This document shows positions 53,830-63,208 of a stretch of DNA of 64,000 nucleotides, piece after piece (position 1 is the first letter of the stretch; the number at the start of each line of letters is the position of its first letter). The translations under genes were made by a program, and so were the position numbers. The notes under the pieces are model-generated. The model was not told the DNA's origin. It did not search any database and saw nothing but the letters and a program-made list of their open reading frames with translations. The stretch covers positions 17,859-81,858 of the forward strand of contig CAKPNA010000006.1 of the NCBI GenBank assembly GCA_934168275.1, read 5' to 3'. This DNA is from an uncultured Bacilli bacterium. GTDB lineage: Bacteria > Bacillota_I > Bacilli_A > RF39 > UBA660.

Positions 53830-54489
53830 TTGTTAAACATTGATGAAGATGCACCAGAGATATTTTATATTTTTATTGGTCGAGGAACAAGAATATATAA
53901 TCAAGTTAATTTAAATAATTACAAATTAAATGGTTGTATTATATCAGGCGGATTTGCTGGAATAATTGAAAATCGTTACAATACTAGAGATTTTATATTA
54001 GGTAATATACAATATGCACCATTTATTCCAAACAAAAATTGCAATTCAAACCCGACATCACATACTATGGCAGTAACAAACAGCTATAATACTGAATATA
54101 TATTAGAGTATCACAGAAATAAGCAATATCCATCAAGATTTTCATGTGTATATGCTTTTGGCGATTATGAAAGCTGTGAGAAAGCAAGCAAAATATACAA
54201 ATGGGACTTAAATAATGTAAGAAAATTCAAATTAAAAAAAACCAATAGTGAATTTGATTCTTGCATAAAAATTGCAAAATGCAATATGGAAATTGTAACA
54301 AGAATGTGGAACTGTGATATTGCTATTTTTGAAAGAGAATCGATAGAAAAAATGGCCGATGCCTATTGGGCTGGAATTGGGCAAATCACAACGGAAACAA
54401 CCGATATAGATTCCAAAAAGCGCATACAAAGAACTTGTGATGTATTATATGAATATCTAATTGAGGGAATATTAGAAGAAGTAAAGTAA
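53830..54489 (+). CDS. DUF2441-like protein next to a retron
   Basis: This protein of about 219 residues contains FYIFIGRGTRIY at the N terminus, YPSRFSCVYAFGDYESCEKASKIYKW in the middle and ADAYWAGIG near residue 180. The PSRFxCxx and YWxG elements resemble the DUF2441 family, which I believe is related to ADP-ribosyltransferase-like folds; this is a weak match by eye. The only start in frame is TTG at 53830 with AGAGGTGAG about 14 bases upstream, so the true start is unsure. It is convergent with the retron reverse transcriptase, 11 bases apart, and shares a terminator with it. It could be the retron's effector or an unrelated neighbour. Confidence 0.45.
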   Translation: MLNIDEDAPEIFYIFIGRGTRIYNQVNLNNYKLNGCIISGGFAGIIENRYNTRDFILGNIQYAPFIPNKNCNSNPTSHTMAVTNSYNTEYILEYHRNKQYPSRFSCVYAFGDYESCEKASKIYKWDLNNVRKFKLKKTNSEFDSCIKIAKCNMEIVTRMWNCDIAIFERESIEKMADAYWAGIGQITTETTDIDSKKRIQRTCDVLYEYLIEGILEEVK

Positions 54490-54516
54490 AAGACAATTCA
54501 CTAAATTGTCTTTTTA
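54486..54516. terminator. Bidirectional terminator between DUF2441-like gene and RT
   Basis: AAAAGACAATT pairs with AATTGTCTTTT around CACTA, with A and T runs on both sides. The RT stop codon lies in the loop. Confidence 0.85.
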
Positions 54517-55454
54517 AGTTTACCAATATAATCTTTATACTCTATAAATTCTTTATCATTACTATTAATTTGTAAGACATATAAAATCTTGCCATATAAA
54601 GTATCTAAATATTTATCTTTATTACTCTTAATATTACATCTTTCTAAATGCGAACTTAGTCCAAACTTTCTTATATAATATACTTCTTTTCTAATATCTT
54701 TACGATACTTTATATTAACCTGTACTTTCTCATTAACCGTAATACCTGTAACATCTTGTCTAGCAGACTTATATACTACATGTACTTTCTTATCATTTAG
54801 TTCTAAACTAAGTTTATGAAGCATTTTCTTTACTTTTATAATTATTTCACTAGGATTAAAACATCCTGAAAAAGTCATATCATCAGAATATCTTGTATAT
54901 GATATATTATTTTCTTCACACCAAGAACCTAACTCTTCATCAAACTCCTTCATAACTAAATTAGATATATAAGAAGAAGTAGGGGAGCCTTGTGTTAAAT
55001 GATCACTATAAGTACATAAATAAGTAAGTAACATACCAACTGACTTAGGAAAAGAATCCATTGCAAAACAAGCATTATAAACATCCCCAAATGATATACT
55101 TTCAAAAAAGTTCTTAATATCTAACTTTAAAACTATATCTTTATTAATATGTGGTATGGCATTATCTCTTAAAGAAATTCCCTTATGATATGCTGTTGCA
55201 TACTTTGATATAGACTTATTATTAAGAATATTATTAAGTATTTGTCTTTGAATATATTTTAAAGTTTTATTTGGTGCATATATTGTTCTATAACCATGAC
55301 TTCTTTTCTTAATTTTATATACTCTATAATTACTTTCTACATTATTACCAATAGCATATATTGTCTTAATGTATTTTTTCATATCTCGACATTTAATTAA
55401 ATTGAGAGATAGCAAAAAATCATTACAATCATCAATACTTGTATACTTATACAT
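54501..55454 (-). CDS. Retron reverse transcriptase
   Basis: This 317-residue RT is of normal retron size. The palm carries the catalytic YSDDM at about residues 190-194, and the LKLDIKNFFESI and TQGSPTSSYISNLV motifs. The two retron-specific signatures are present: the NAxxH motif (RDNAIPH, before the first catalytic aspartate) and the VTG triplet (QDVTGITVN) in the C-terminal part that recognises the msr RNA. It should make msDNA from the ncRNA directly upstream. The ATG has GGGAGGT ahead of it and lies 18 bases past the a2 repeat, so the RNA and RT share a transcript. No second gene follows it on the same strand. Confidence 0.93.
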   Translation of the reverse strand: MYKYTSIDDCNDFLLSLNLIKCRDMKKYIKTIYAIGNNVESNYRVYKIKKRSHGYRTIYAPNKTLKYIQRQILNNILNNKSISKYATAYHKGISLRDNAIPHINKDIVLKLDIKNFFESISFGDVYNACFAMDSFPKSVGMLLTYLCTYSDHLTQGSPTSSYISNLVMKEFDEELGSWCEENNISYTRYSDDMTFSGCFNPSEIIIKVKKMLHKLSLELNDKKVHVVYKSARQDVTGITVNEKVQVNIKYRKDIRKEVYYIRKFGLSSHLERCNIKSNKDKYLDTLYGKILYVLQINSNDKEFIEYKDYIGKLKKTI

Positions 55455-55472
55455 TTTTACTACCTCCCAAAC

Positions 55473-55632
55473 TGCAGTACTAACGATATAGTAATATGAA
55501 AATGGACATAAAAGCGTAGCTGGCTACACACCGTGTAGTATGGTCCTTTGAAATATTACTATTTTAATCATTACAATTAATATAGTCCCTTAACGACTCG
55601 TTAAAGTAGGAATAAATCCAATCACTACTGCA
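55473..55632 (-). ncRNA. Retron msr-msd RNA
   Basis: Read on the minus strand, the RNA opens with TGCAGTA (55632-55626) and closes with TACTGCA (55479-55473), the a1/a2 pairing. Next come the msr hairpin TTAACGA/TCGTTAA (55604-55590) and then the msd. The msd is a long stem whose base is AGTAATAT (55560-55553) with ATATTACT (55497-55490), continued by GGAC with GTCC and topped by CTACAC/GTGTAG. Expected transcription starts within a few bases of a1. The order msr, msd, RT is that of known retrons. The branching guanosine and exact cDNA ends cannot be fixed by eye. Confidence 0.85.
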
Positions 55633-55637
55633 AGATG

Positions 55638-55667
55638 ATTATAACACATAATTTATTTAAATGTAAA
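55638..55667 (-). promoter_or_regulatory. Retron promoter
   Basis: On the minus strand, TTTACA (55667-55662) and TATAAT (55643-55638) are 18 bases apart, and the -10 is extended (TGTTATAAT). The predicted start falls at the a1 repeat. Confidence 0.75.
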
Positions 55668-55754
55668 AAAAGTTTGCTATTTTTACAAAAAAGTTTAATA
55701 GACTTTTCTCTTTATCAGCATTATAATCAATATAGAAAGAGAGGAAAAGTATAA

Positions 55755-56324
55755 ATGAATTTTGGAGATAATTTATTAAAATTACGAAAAAGTAAAAACA
55801 TTAGTCAAGAACAATTAGCTCAAAAAATTGGTATTACTAGGCAAACAGTTTCTAATTGGGAACTAAATATTACTACACCTAATATTGAAGACCTAAAGAA
55901 AATTGCTAAAGCCCTAGATGTTAGCTACGACAAATTACTTAGAGTCAAACCCAAACAAGAAAAAAACACCACACTAATTACTATATTAAAAGTTCTAGGT
56001 ATCCTTGCCTTAATTAACATCTTAATCTTACTAATAATATTTATTATATGGAAGATAAATTATGAAAAGATAACCCCTGCTAGTTCTTATTCCCTTACTT
56101 GTAATTATAATGAAAATTCATACACGTATAATGTAGAATATAATAAAAAAGATAAAATTGTTAAGGTAACGATTGAAGGCTATGTTGAAAATAAAGAAGA
56201 TAATTGGATAGAAGAATTAGATAAATATATATACTCAAAAGAAATAACTGATGAATTTGATTTAAAAGAATATATAATAAATAAATATGAAGAACATAAT
56301 GGTAAATGTCTTACTAGGACATGA
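55755..56324 (+). CDS. HTH-type regulator with a membrane anchor
   Basis: This 189-residue protein has a Cro/C1-type HTH (about 5-63: LLKLRKSKNISQEQLAQKIGITRQTVSNWE), a linker, a membrane helix at about 76-97, and an outer domain of about 90 residues. It has the same plan as the protein at 30922, with unrelated external parts. It is divergent from the retron with about 120 bases between the two transcripts, so it could regulate it, but no operator is evident. AGAGAGGAAAAG precedes the ATG. Confidence 0.82.
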   Translation: MNFGDNLLKLRKSKNISQEQLAQKIGITRQTVSNWELNITTPNIEDLKKIAKALDVSYDKLLRVKPKQEKNTTLITILKVLGILALINILILLIIFIIWKINYEKITPASSYSLTCNYNENSYTYNVEYNKKDKIVKVTIEGYVENKEDNWIEELDKYIYSKEITDEFDLKEYIINKYEEHNGKCLTRT

Positions 56325-56481
56325 ACCTGTTCTTCTTTTTTTACTTTTATCACACCATTTAGACGTTTATCATATAATGTAATAGTGGCACTAAAAATCA
56401 AAGTTTAGTCAAACATAATAGTTAATTAATTTGATAGACTAAATTACCCCAAAAAAAGATTAACAAAAAACCACATTTTAC

Positions 56482-56520
56482 TTGACTTAACAAATAAAAC
56501 CATATATTATATTAAGTCAA
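56482..56520 (+). promoter_or_regulatory. Promoter inside a 9-bp inverted repeat
   Basis: TTGACT (56482-56487) and TATTAT (56505-56510) are 17 bases apart. The promoter is bracketed by a perfect inverted repeat, TTGACTTAA (56482-56490) and TTAAGTCAA (56512-56520), so a regulator bound to both arms would cover it. A hairpin TAGGAAT/ATTCCTA follows at 56522-56539, just before the GGAGGAGG ribosome site. Confidence 0.7.
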
Positions 56521-56562
56521 CTAGGAATAATAATTCCTAAAAATGGAGGAGGAAAAGAAAAA

Positions 56563-59500
56563 ATGGAAAAACATTCTACAAAGTTTAAAGTTTTATCAAC
56601 ACTTTTAGTAGTATTTAGTGTATTTGGTTTTTTACATTTTGTTGCCGCTAGTGGTAATGAAGGAAAAATTGAATTAACCAAAACAGCCACTAAATTATCT
56701 GAACGTTTTGATGAAAAAAACTTAGAAGAAGGAAGAATTGCTGACGTTACATTAAACGTTAAAGCTAATTCCTATAGTAATAAAGAGACTGTTTATTCAA
56801 AACTAGACATCGTTTTAGTCCTAGACTCATCAGGAAGTATGGCTTACGGACCAAAAGGTGAAAATGATAAGACAATACCAAACCGTATTGATGCTTCTAA
56901 AGCTGCTGCTGAAGAATTCATTAATGCGATGATGGATGATGGTGATGCTGTTCAAATTGGCTTAGTTGATTATAGCACTGATGCCAATAGAACTCAAGAC
57001 TTAACACCAGACAAACAGACTGCTCTTAATTTTATAGGAAGTGAATACATCACAGGCGGTGGCACTAACTTACAAGCTGGTATTGCTGCTGCAACAGAAA
57101 TATTAAAAAAAGGAAGAACAGATGCTAAGAAGTTAGTAATTATCTTAACTGATGGTATTCCAACATATTTTAATAATACTTATACAGAAAGAGAATGCCA
57201 TTACGAACGGGATGGCAGACGTTGGAATAAGGTATGCGAAGATGTTCCAAAAACCAAAACTTGTGGTACAGGTTCAAGCGATGCAGTGGTAGACCAAAGA
57301 AATTGCCCAACAAACATTAAACCTTCTGATGCTGCTAAAACAACATTAGATAATCTAAAATTAAATTACCCAAATGCCGATGTTTACACAATTACTTTGG
57401 GTGAAGAAAAAGAAGCTGCTACTACATTAGCAAAAATCAATCCAGTAAAGGAAACAACTCTACACAAACACAAAAACGTAACAGCTCTAAATTACGAAGA
57501 ACTAGCTAATGAATTTAAGAAAATTGCTTCAGTTGCTAAAAATACTATTGCTAAGAATGCTAAAGTAGTAGATATCATACCAAAAGAATTTGAACTTACT
57601 GCTGAGTCAAAAGCTGCCTTAGAAGAACAAGATGTAATAATTACTGAAGTAAATGGAGAAACAAGATTAGAATGGAATATTGGAGAATTAAAAGGTGATA
57701 AAGATAATAGCCTAACATATACAGTTAAAGCTAAAGATGAATATCATGGTAGTATTTATACTAACAAGAAAGCCACTTTATCAGCTGAAATAGATGAAGA
57801 TAATCCATATCCAGATTATAAAGGTAAAACAAACCTAGAATTAACATTTGATAAACCAACAGTAGAAATACCAGCGGTTATCAATCACGATCATTATAGC
57901 AAACACCCTTCATACAATAGTTATGAAAATATTGCTATAAAAGGTGAGAGCATTTTAACAAATGACTCACTAGATGAAGTAAAGAAAGATATTGCCTCAA
58001 ATAAAACTAAAGTAGAAGTAACAGATGAAATAATCATTAATACTGATACTAACGTTGTTAAAACAGGTGATAATACATATACAATATCTAAAGATGGTGT
58101 TCTACAAGGAACTCTACAAATGAAAGCGGATGGAACATTTACGTTCACTCCAGAACCAGGATTTAGTGGAGAAGTAAGTTTTACTTATTATGTAAAAACT
58201 ACTATTAACGAACATCATGAAACAGAAACTGTAAGAAGTAAAAATGCTACAGTTACTCTAAATATTATTTCAAGTCCAAAAGTATCAATTACAGGCGAAA
58301 AGACTTGGGATGATGCTAATAACCAAGATGGTTTAAGACCAGAAGCAATTACTGTAAGACTATTTAATGGTCAAGAAGAAGTTGCTAATCAAAGAGTAGT
58401 TGAGGTAAATGGTAAATGGACTTATGAGTTCACTAACTTACCAAAATATGTACAAGGTCATGAAAATGATGATAATTATCTAATTAATTATACAGTACAA
58501 GAAGATACTGTTTCAGGTTATGAAACAACAATTAATGGTTATAACATTATTAATAAACACACTCCAAAACTAATTAATATTAATGTTGAAAAGATTTGGA
58601 ATGATGATAATAATAATGATGGATTACGTCCAGAATCAATCACTATCAGATTATATAAAGGTGAAGGTGCTGATAAAGTAGAAGTAACATCAGTTACATT
58701 AACAAGCGCTAACACAACTGATTCAGGATCATGGACTTATGAATTTACAGATTTACCAGAAAGAGAAAATGGTAAGAAGATAATCTATACTATTACTGAA
58801 GATGAAGTTAATAATTATACTGGCGAAGTAACAGGTAATATGGCAGATGGTTTCACTATTACTAATGCTCACACTAATATTACTAGAGATTTAACTGTTG
58901 AAAAAGTATGGCAAGACTCTAGCAATAACGATGGTAAACGCCCAACATCAATTACTATTAGATTATATAAAGTAATCGATAAAGAATTCATAGAAGTACC
59001 AAACACTACAGTTACATTAACAAGTGCTAATGCTACTACTAATGATAATTGGACATATACATATAAAAACTTACCAAAATATGAAAATGGTACTGAAATA
59101 ACTTATATCGTTAGAGAAGATGAATTAGATTCTACTTTAGGATATACAACAACATATGACGATGCTAATTACAAAATATTTAATACTTATAGAACTGAAA
59201 CATTCTATATTGAAGGGACTAAGACATGGAACGATGACAACAATCGTGATGGCATTCGTCCAGAAACAATCGAAGTAACTTTAACAGGAAAAGTAGGAAC
59301 TAGAGAAGTATATAAAGAAACTAAAATAGTATCAGCTTCTGATAACTGGTCTTATGTATTTGAAGGCCTAGCTAAATATGATGCTGGAAGTATAATAGAC
59401 TATAAAATTAGTGAAAATAATGTTGCTGGTTATAGTACAACAATCGATAACTATAACATTACTAATACTCATACACCAGATATGCTAACTATTACTGGTA

Positions 59501-60462
59501 AGAAAGTATGGGAAGACGCTGAAAATCAAGATGGAAAGCGTCCAGAATCAATTACAGTTATCTTAAATAAAACAGTAAAAGGTGAAACAACTGAAGTAAC
59601 TAGAACTACTGTAACAGAAGATAACGAAGGTAATTGGACATTTACATTTACTGATTTATATGCTAAAGAAGACGGCGAAGATATTATCTACACTGTCGAT
59701 GAAATAACAGTAGATGGTTATACAAAGAGTATTGAAGATTATACAATTACAAATACTCATACACCAGAAACTATAAGTTATAATCTTACTAAGAATTGGG
59801 AAGACTATGACAATAATGATGGTCTACGTCCTGAAAAAATTACAATTAAAGTTTATGCTAATGACGAATTAGTAAAAACTATTGAAATGAGTGCTGAAAA
59901 TAATTGGACAGCTACAACAGGAGATTTACCAAAATATAATAATGGTGAAGAAATCGTTTATACATTTGTTGAAGATGAAGTAAAAGGTTATGAATCAAGT
60001 ATTAGAGAACCAATTAAAGATAATGATGGCAATACTACTATTGTTATTGTTAACTACCATGAAATAGAAACAATTGACTTAACAATTGAAAAAGTATGGG
60101 ATGATGCTGGACATGAAGATGTTCGTCCAAGTTCAATCATCGTTAGTATCTTTGCTGATGGTGAAGAATTTGAAACTATCAAAATAACAGCTGAAAACAA
60201 CTGGACATATACTTTAGAAAATCTACAAAAGTATAAAAAAGGTCAAGAAATAAAATATACTATTGAAGAAGAAAAATTAGATAACTATGAAACTAAATAT
60301 GAAGGTTATACAATAACTAACTCATATATAGAACAAGAGATTATTACTCCACCTAATACAGGAGTTAAAGAAGCAATTAGTAGTAATACTTATTGTGAAC
60401 TTATCGCTCTTCTTCTAGGTGCTCTAGGTATAACTTATACCCTAAAAAAGAGAGAAAACTAA
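56563..60462 (+). CDS. Cell-wall adhesin with VWA domain and seven Cna-B repeats
   Basis: This 1299-residue protein starts with a signal peptide (helix about 9-29, cleavage near VAASG). A von Willebrand A domain (about 80-260) has the metal site D88-S-S-G-S in VLVLDSSGSM and an insert with six cysteines. After a D/Ig-like region (about 430-570) come seven Cna-B domains starting with motifs such as GEKTWDDANNQDGLRPE; each pairs an N-terminal lysine with a C-terminal asparagine-type end (YNIINKHTP), as needed for isopeptide bonds. The C terminus has PPNTG (1263-1267), a hydrophobic helix and KKREN, a variant sortase signal. It resembles pilus tip or major pilin proteins, but no sortase is encoded nearby. 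Confidence 0.92.
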   Translation: MEKHSTKFKVLSTLLVVFSVFGFLHFVAASGNEGKIELTKTATKLSERFDEKNLEEGRIADVTLNVKANSYSNKETVYSKLDIVLVLDSSGSMAYGPKGENDKTIPNRIDASKAAAEEFINAMMDDGDAVQIGLVDYSTDANRTQDLTPDKQTALNFIGSEYITGGGTNLQAGIAAATEILKKGRTDAKKLVIILTDGIPTYFNNTYTERECHYERDGRRWNKVCEDVPKTKTCGTGSSDAVVDQRNCPTNIKPSDAAKTTLDNLKLNYPNADVYTITLGEEKEAATTLAKINPVKETTLHKHKNVTALNYEELANEFKKIASVAKNTIAKNAKVVDIIPKEFELTAESKAALEEQDVIITEVNGETRLEWNIGELKGDKDNSLTYTVKAKDEYHGSIYTNKKATLSAEIDEDNPYPDYKGKTNLELTFDKPTVEIPAVINHDHYSKHPSYNSYENIAIKGESILTNDSLDEVKKDIASNKTKVEVTDEIIINTDTNVVKTGDNTYTISKDGVLQGTLQMKADGTFTFTPEPGFSGEVSFTYYVKTTINEHHETETVRSKNATVTLNIISSPKVSITGEKTWDDANNQDGLRPEAITVRLFNGQEEVANQRVVEVNGKWTYEFTNLPKYVQGHENDDNYLINYTVQEDTVSGYETTINGYNIINKHTPKLININVEKIWNDDNNNDGLRPESITIRLYKGEGADKVEVTSVTLTSANTTDSGSWTYEFTDLPERENGKKIIYTITEDEVNNYTGEVTGNMADGFTITNAHTNITRDLTVEKVWQDSSNNDGKRPTSITIRLYKVIDKEFIEVPNTTVTLTSANATTNDNWTYTYKNLPKYENGTEITYIVREDELDSTLGYTTTYDDANYKIFNTYRTETFYIEGTKTWNDDNNRDGIRPETIEVTLTGKVGTREVYKETKIVSASDNWSYVFEGLAKYDAGSIIDYKISENNVAGYSTTIDNYNITNTHTPDMLTITGKKVWEDAENQDGKRPESITVILNKTVKGETTEVTRTTVTEDNEGNWTFTFTDLYAKEDGEDIIYTVDEITVDGYTKSIEDYTITNTHTPETISYNLTKNWEDYDNNDGLRPEKITIKVYANDELVKTIEMSAENNWTATTGDLPKYNNGEEIVYTFVEDEVKGYESSIREPIKDNDGNTTIVIVNYHEIETIDLTIEKVWDDAGHEDVRPSSIIVSIFADGEEFETIKITAENNWTYTLENLQKYKKGQEIKYTIEEEKLDNYETKYEGYTITNSYIEQEIITPPNTGVKEAISSNTYCELIALLLGALGITYTLKKREN

Positions 60463-60471
60463 AATGAATTA

Positions 60472-60498
60472 GCGAGTACTTATGGTACTTGCTTTTTT
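60472..60498 (+). terminator. Terminator after the adhesin gene
   Basis: GC-AGTAC pairs with GTACT-GC across a five-base loop and is followed by six T. Confidence 0.75.
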
Positions 60499-60569
60499 AT
60501 ATACAAAATTGTCGAAACATATATCTTCTAAAAAGAATAATTATTAATATTCTTTATTGGGAGGTATTT

Positions 60570-63161
60570 ATGAATACTAATGGACTAACTGATGAAGAAG
60601 TAGTAAAAAGTAGAGAAAAATATGGTACTAATAGCTTAACTAAAAAAGAATCTGATACTTTCTTTAAATTATTAATTGAAACCCTAGGAGACCCTATTAT
60701 AAAAATACTATTAATAGCTCTAGGAATAAAAGTAATATTCTTAATAAAAGACTTTGACTGGTATGAAACAATTGGTATAGTAATAGCCATCTTTATTGCC
60801 TCTTTTATATCTAGTATCTCTGAATACGGATCATCTAAAGCCTTTAAAAGATTACAAGAAGAATCATCTTTAATTAAGTGCTTAGTAATTAGAAATAAAA
60901 AAGTAGTAGAAATACCTATCGATGAAGTAGTAGTAGGGGATATTGTAAAAATTAGTAGTGGTGAAAAAGTATGTGCTGATGGCACGATTATCGAAGGCAC
61001 AGTCTCCGTCGATGAATCAGTCTTAAATGGTGAAAGCAAAGAAAAAGAACTATCTCAAAGTAAAGCTATTTACCGAGGTACAATCATTACTTCCGGAGAA
61101 GGAAAATTTATTGTTCAAAAAGTTGGTGATAGCACTTACTATGGCCATATCGCTAGTGAACTTCAAATTAAAGAAGAACCGTCTGTCCTAAAACAAAGAC
61201 TATCTAAATTAGCTAAAAATATCAGTACCTTAGGCTATGGTGCTTCCATAATAGTAGCCTTATCTTACTTATTTAATAAAATAGTTATCCAAAATAACTT
61301 TGATCTTAGCCTAATAATTAAAACCATTACTAACTATAAAATAATGTTAGGTTATATCTTACATTCCTTAACTTTAGCAGTCACCCTAATTGTTGTCGCT
61401 GTTCCTGAAGGATTACCTATGATGATTACTTTAGTGTTATCCTCTAATATGAAAAGAATGTTAAAAGATAATGTTCTAGTAAGAAGACTAGTTGGCATCG
61501 AAACAAGTGGTAATTTAAATATCTTGTTTACTGATAAGACAGGAACACTTACTAATGGTCGCATGGATGTTATAGGAATACTTGACTGTAATAATAAAGA
61601 ATATAGTGATTTAATCGAACTAACCGGTAATTATAAAAACTTAATTAAAGATAGTTTAATATATAATAATGATAGTGTTATCAATAAAGATAAAATCTTA
61701 GGAGGCAATATTACTGATAAAGCCATTCTAAGATTCTGTAATGAAAATAAAGATAGTAGTGTCAAAATAATTAATAAAATAGAATTTAATAGTCAAAATA
61801 AATATGCGGTAAGTTTAATAGAAAGAAATAATAAACAAATAAAACTAATTAAAGGAGCACCTGAAATAATAATAGATAATTGTAGTAAATATTATAATAA
61901 TCATACTAATAATATTGAAATATTAGATCGTAAAAAAGTAACTAATTATATTTCAAAATATACAGCAGCCGGTATTAGAGTTATTGCCTTAGCCATATCA
62001 GATAATAAATATTCTCTTAACTATTTAAAGAATTCTACTTTATTAGGCTTTGTCTTATTAAAAGATGAAGTAAGAACTGACGCTAAAGAAGCTGTTAATC
62101 GTGCTCAAAGTGCTCACATTCAAGTAGTAATGATGACTGGTGATAATAAAGATACCGCTTATTCTATAGCTAAAGAAGTAGGTATTATTACTAGTAAAAA
62201 TGACTTAGTAATAACTAGTGAAGAATTAAATAAAATGACTGATGAAGATATTAAAATTAACTTAGAAAATATAAAAGTAATTGCGCGAGCTCTTCCTACT
62301 GATAAAAGTAGAATGGTAAGACTATCGCAAGAATTATCTTTAGTAGTAGGTATGACCGGTGATGGCGTAAATGATGCCCCAGCCTTAAAAAAAGCTGATG
62401 TTGGTTTTGCTATGGGTAGTGGTACTGAAGTAAGCAAAGAAGCCTCTGATATTGTAATTCTAGATAATCGCTTTACCTCAATCACTAATGCTATTCTATA
62501 TGGAAGAACTGTCTTTAAAAGTATTAGAAAATTTATTATTTGCCAACTAACTATTAACCTTTGTACCTTACTAGTATCTATTGTTGGTCCATTTATTGGT
62601 GTCCCTGTTCCTGTTACCGTTATTCAAATGTTATGGATAAATATGATTATGGATACACTATCCGGACTAGCCTTTAGTTATGAACCCGCCTTACTAGAAT
62701 ATATGGAAGAATATCCTAAAAGTAAAAATGAAAATATTATTAATAAATATATGTTAAATGAAATATTAATAACCGGGATATATTCTACTATTGTTTGTTT
62801 AGTATTTCTAAAAAGTAATTTTATCAAAAGCTTCTATCGAATAGGCCCTAATAACGAATATGTTCTAACGGCTTTCTTTGGATTACTTATCTTTATTAGT
62901 ATTTTTAATAGTTTTAATGCTCGAACACACAGACTTAATATTTTAGCTAATATTTTAAATAATAAAGCATTTATTGGTATTATGGGCTTTGTTATATGTA
63001 TGCAAGTATATCTAATCTATTTTGGAGGAAGCCTCTTTAGAACAAGTGGCCTTCAATTAAAAGAATTTATCGTTATGTTCATATTAGCTCTATCCATAAT
63101 ACCTCTAGATTTTATTAGAAAATTAATATATCGTAAAACTAATAAAGATATTGGTGTCTAA
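60570..63161 (+). CDS. Calcium-type P-type ATPase
   Basis: This 863-residue pump probably exports Ca2+. It has the N-terminal cation ATPase domain (GLTDEEVVKSREKYGTNSL), the actuator TGES-like loop written LNGESKE, VPEGLPMMITLVLS in helix M4 with the PEGL motif of calcium pumps, the phosphorylated D322 in DKTGTLT, MMTGDNKDTA and the hinge GMTGDGVNDAPALKKADVG. Helices M5-M10 follow. I start at ATG 60570 with GGGAGG nine bases before it; a longer frame upstream lacks a ribosome site. The ion is inferred from the PEGL motif and overall resemblance. Confidence 0.92.
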   Translation: MNTNGLTDEEVVKSREKYGTNSLTKKESDTFFKLLIETLGDPIIKILLIALGIKVIFLIKDFDWYETIGIVIAIFIASFISSISEYGSSKAFKRLQEESSLIKCLVIRNKKVVEIPIDEVVVGDIVKISSGEKVCADGTIIEGTVSVDESVLNGESKEKELSQSKAIYRGTIITSGEGKFIVQKVGDSTYYGHIASELQIKEEPSVLKQRLSKLAKNISTLGYGASIIVALSYLFNKIVIQNNFDLSLIIKTITNYKIMLGYILHSLTLAVTLIVVAVPEGLPMMITLVLSSNMKRMLKDNVLVRRLVGIETSGNLNILFTDKTGTLTNGRMDVIGILDCNNKEYSDLIELTGNYKNLIKDSLIYNNDSVINKDKILGGNITDKAILRFCNENKDSSVKIINKIEFNSQNKYAVSLIERNNKQIKLIKGAPEIIIDNCSKYYNNHTNNIEILDRKKVTNYISKYTAAGIRVIALAISDNKYSLNYLKNSTLLGFVLLKDEVRTDAKEAVNRAQSAHIQVVMMTGDNKDTAYSIAKEVGIITSKNDLVITSEELNKMTDEDIKINLENIKVIARALPTDKSRMVRLSQELSLVVGMTGDGVNDAPALKKADVGFAMGSGTEVSKEASDIVILDNRFTSITNAILYGRTVFKSIRKFIICQLTINLCTLLVSIVGPFIGVPVPVTVIQMLWINMIMDTLSGLAFSYEPALLEYMEEYPKSKNENIINKYMLNEILITGIYSTIVCLVFLKSNFIKSFYRIGPNNEYVLTAFFGLLIFISIFNSFNARTHRLNILANILNNKAFIGIMGFVICMQVYLIYFGGSLFRTSGLQLKEFIVMFILALSIIPLDFIRKLIYRKTNKDIGV

Positions 63162-63208
63162 AAGTTGCTAAATACATAAATATTTGTTATAGTTTTATTG
63201 GTGATTAT

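Noticed and set aside
60554..61039. Open frame of 161 codons on the minus strand
   Set aside because: It is antisense to the start of the P-type ATPase, whose motifs are unambiguous.
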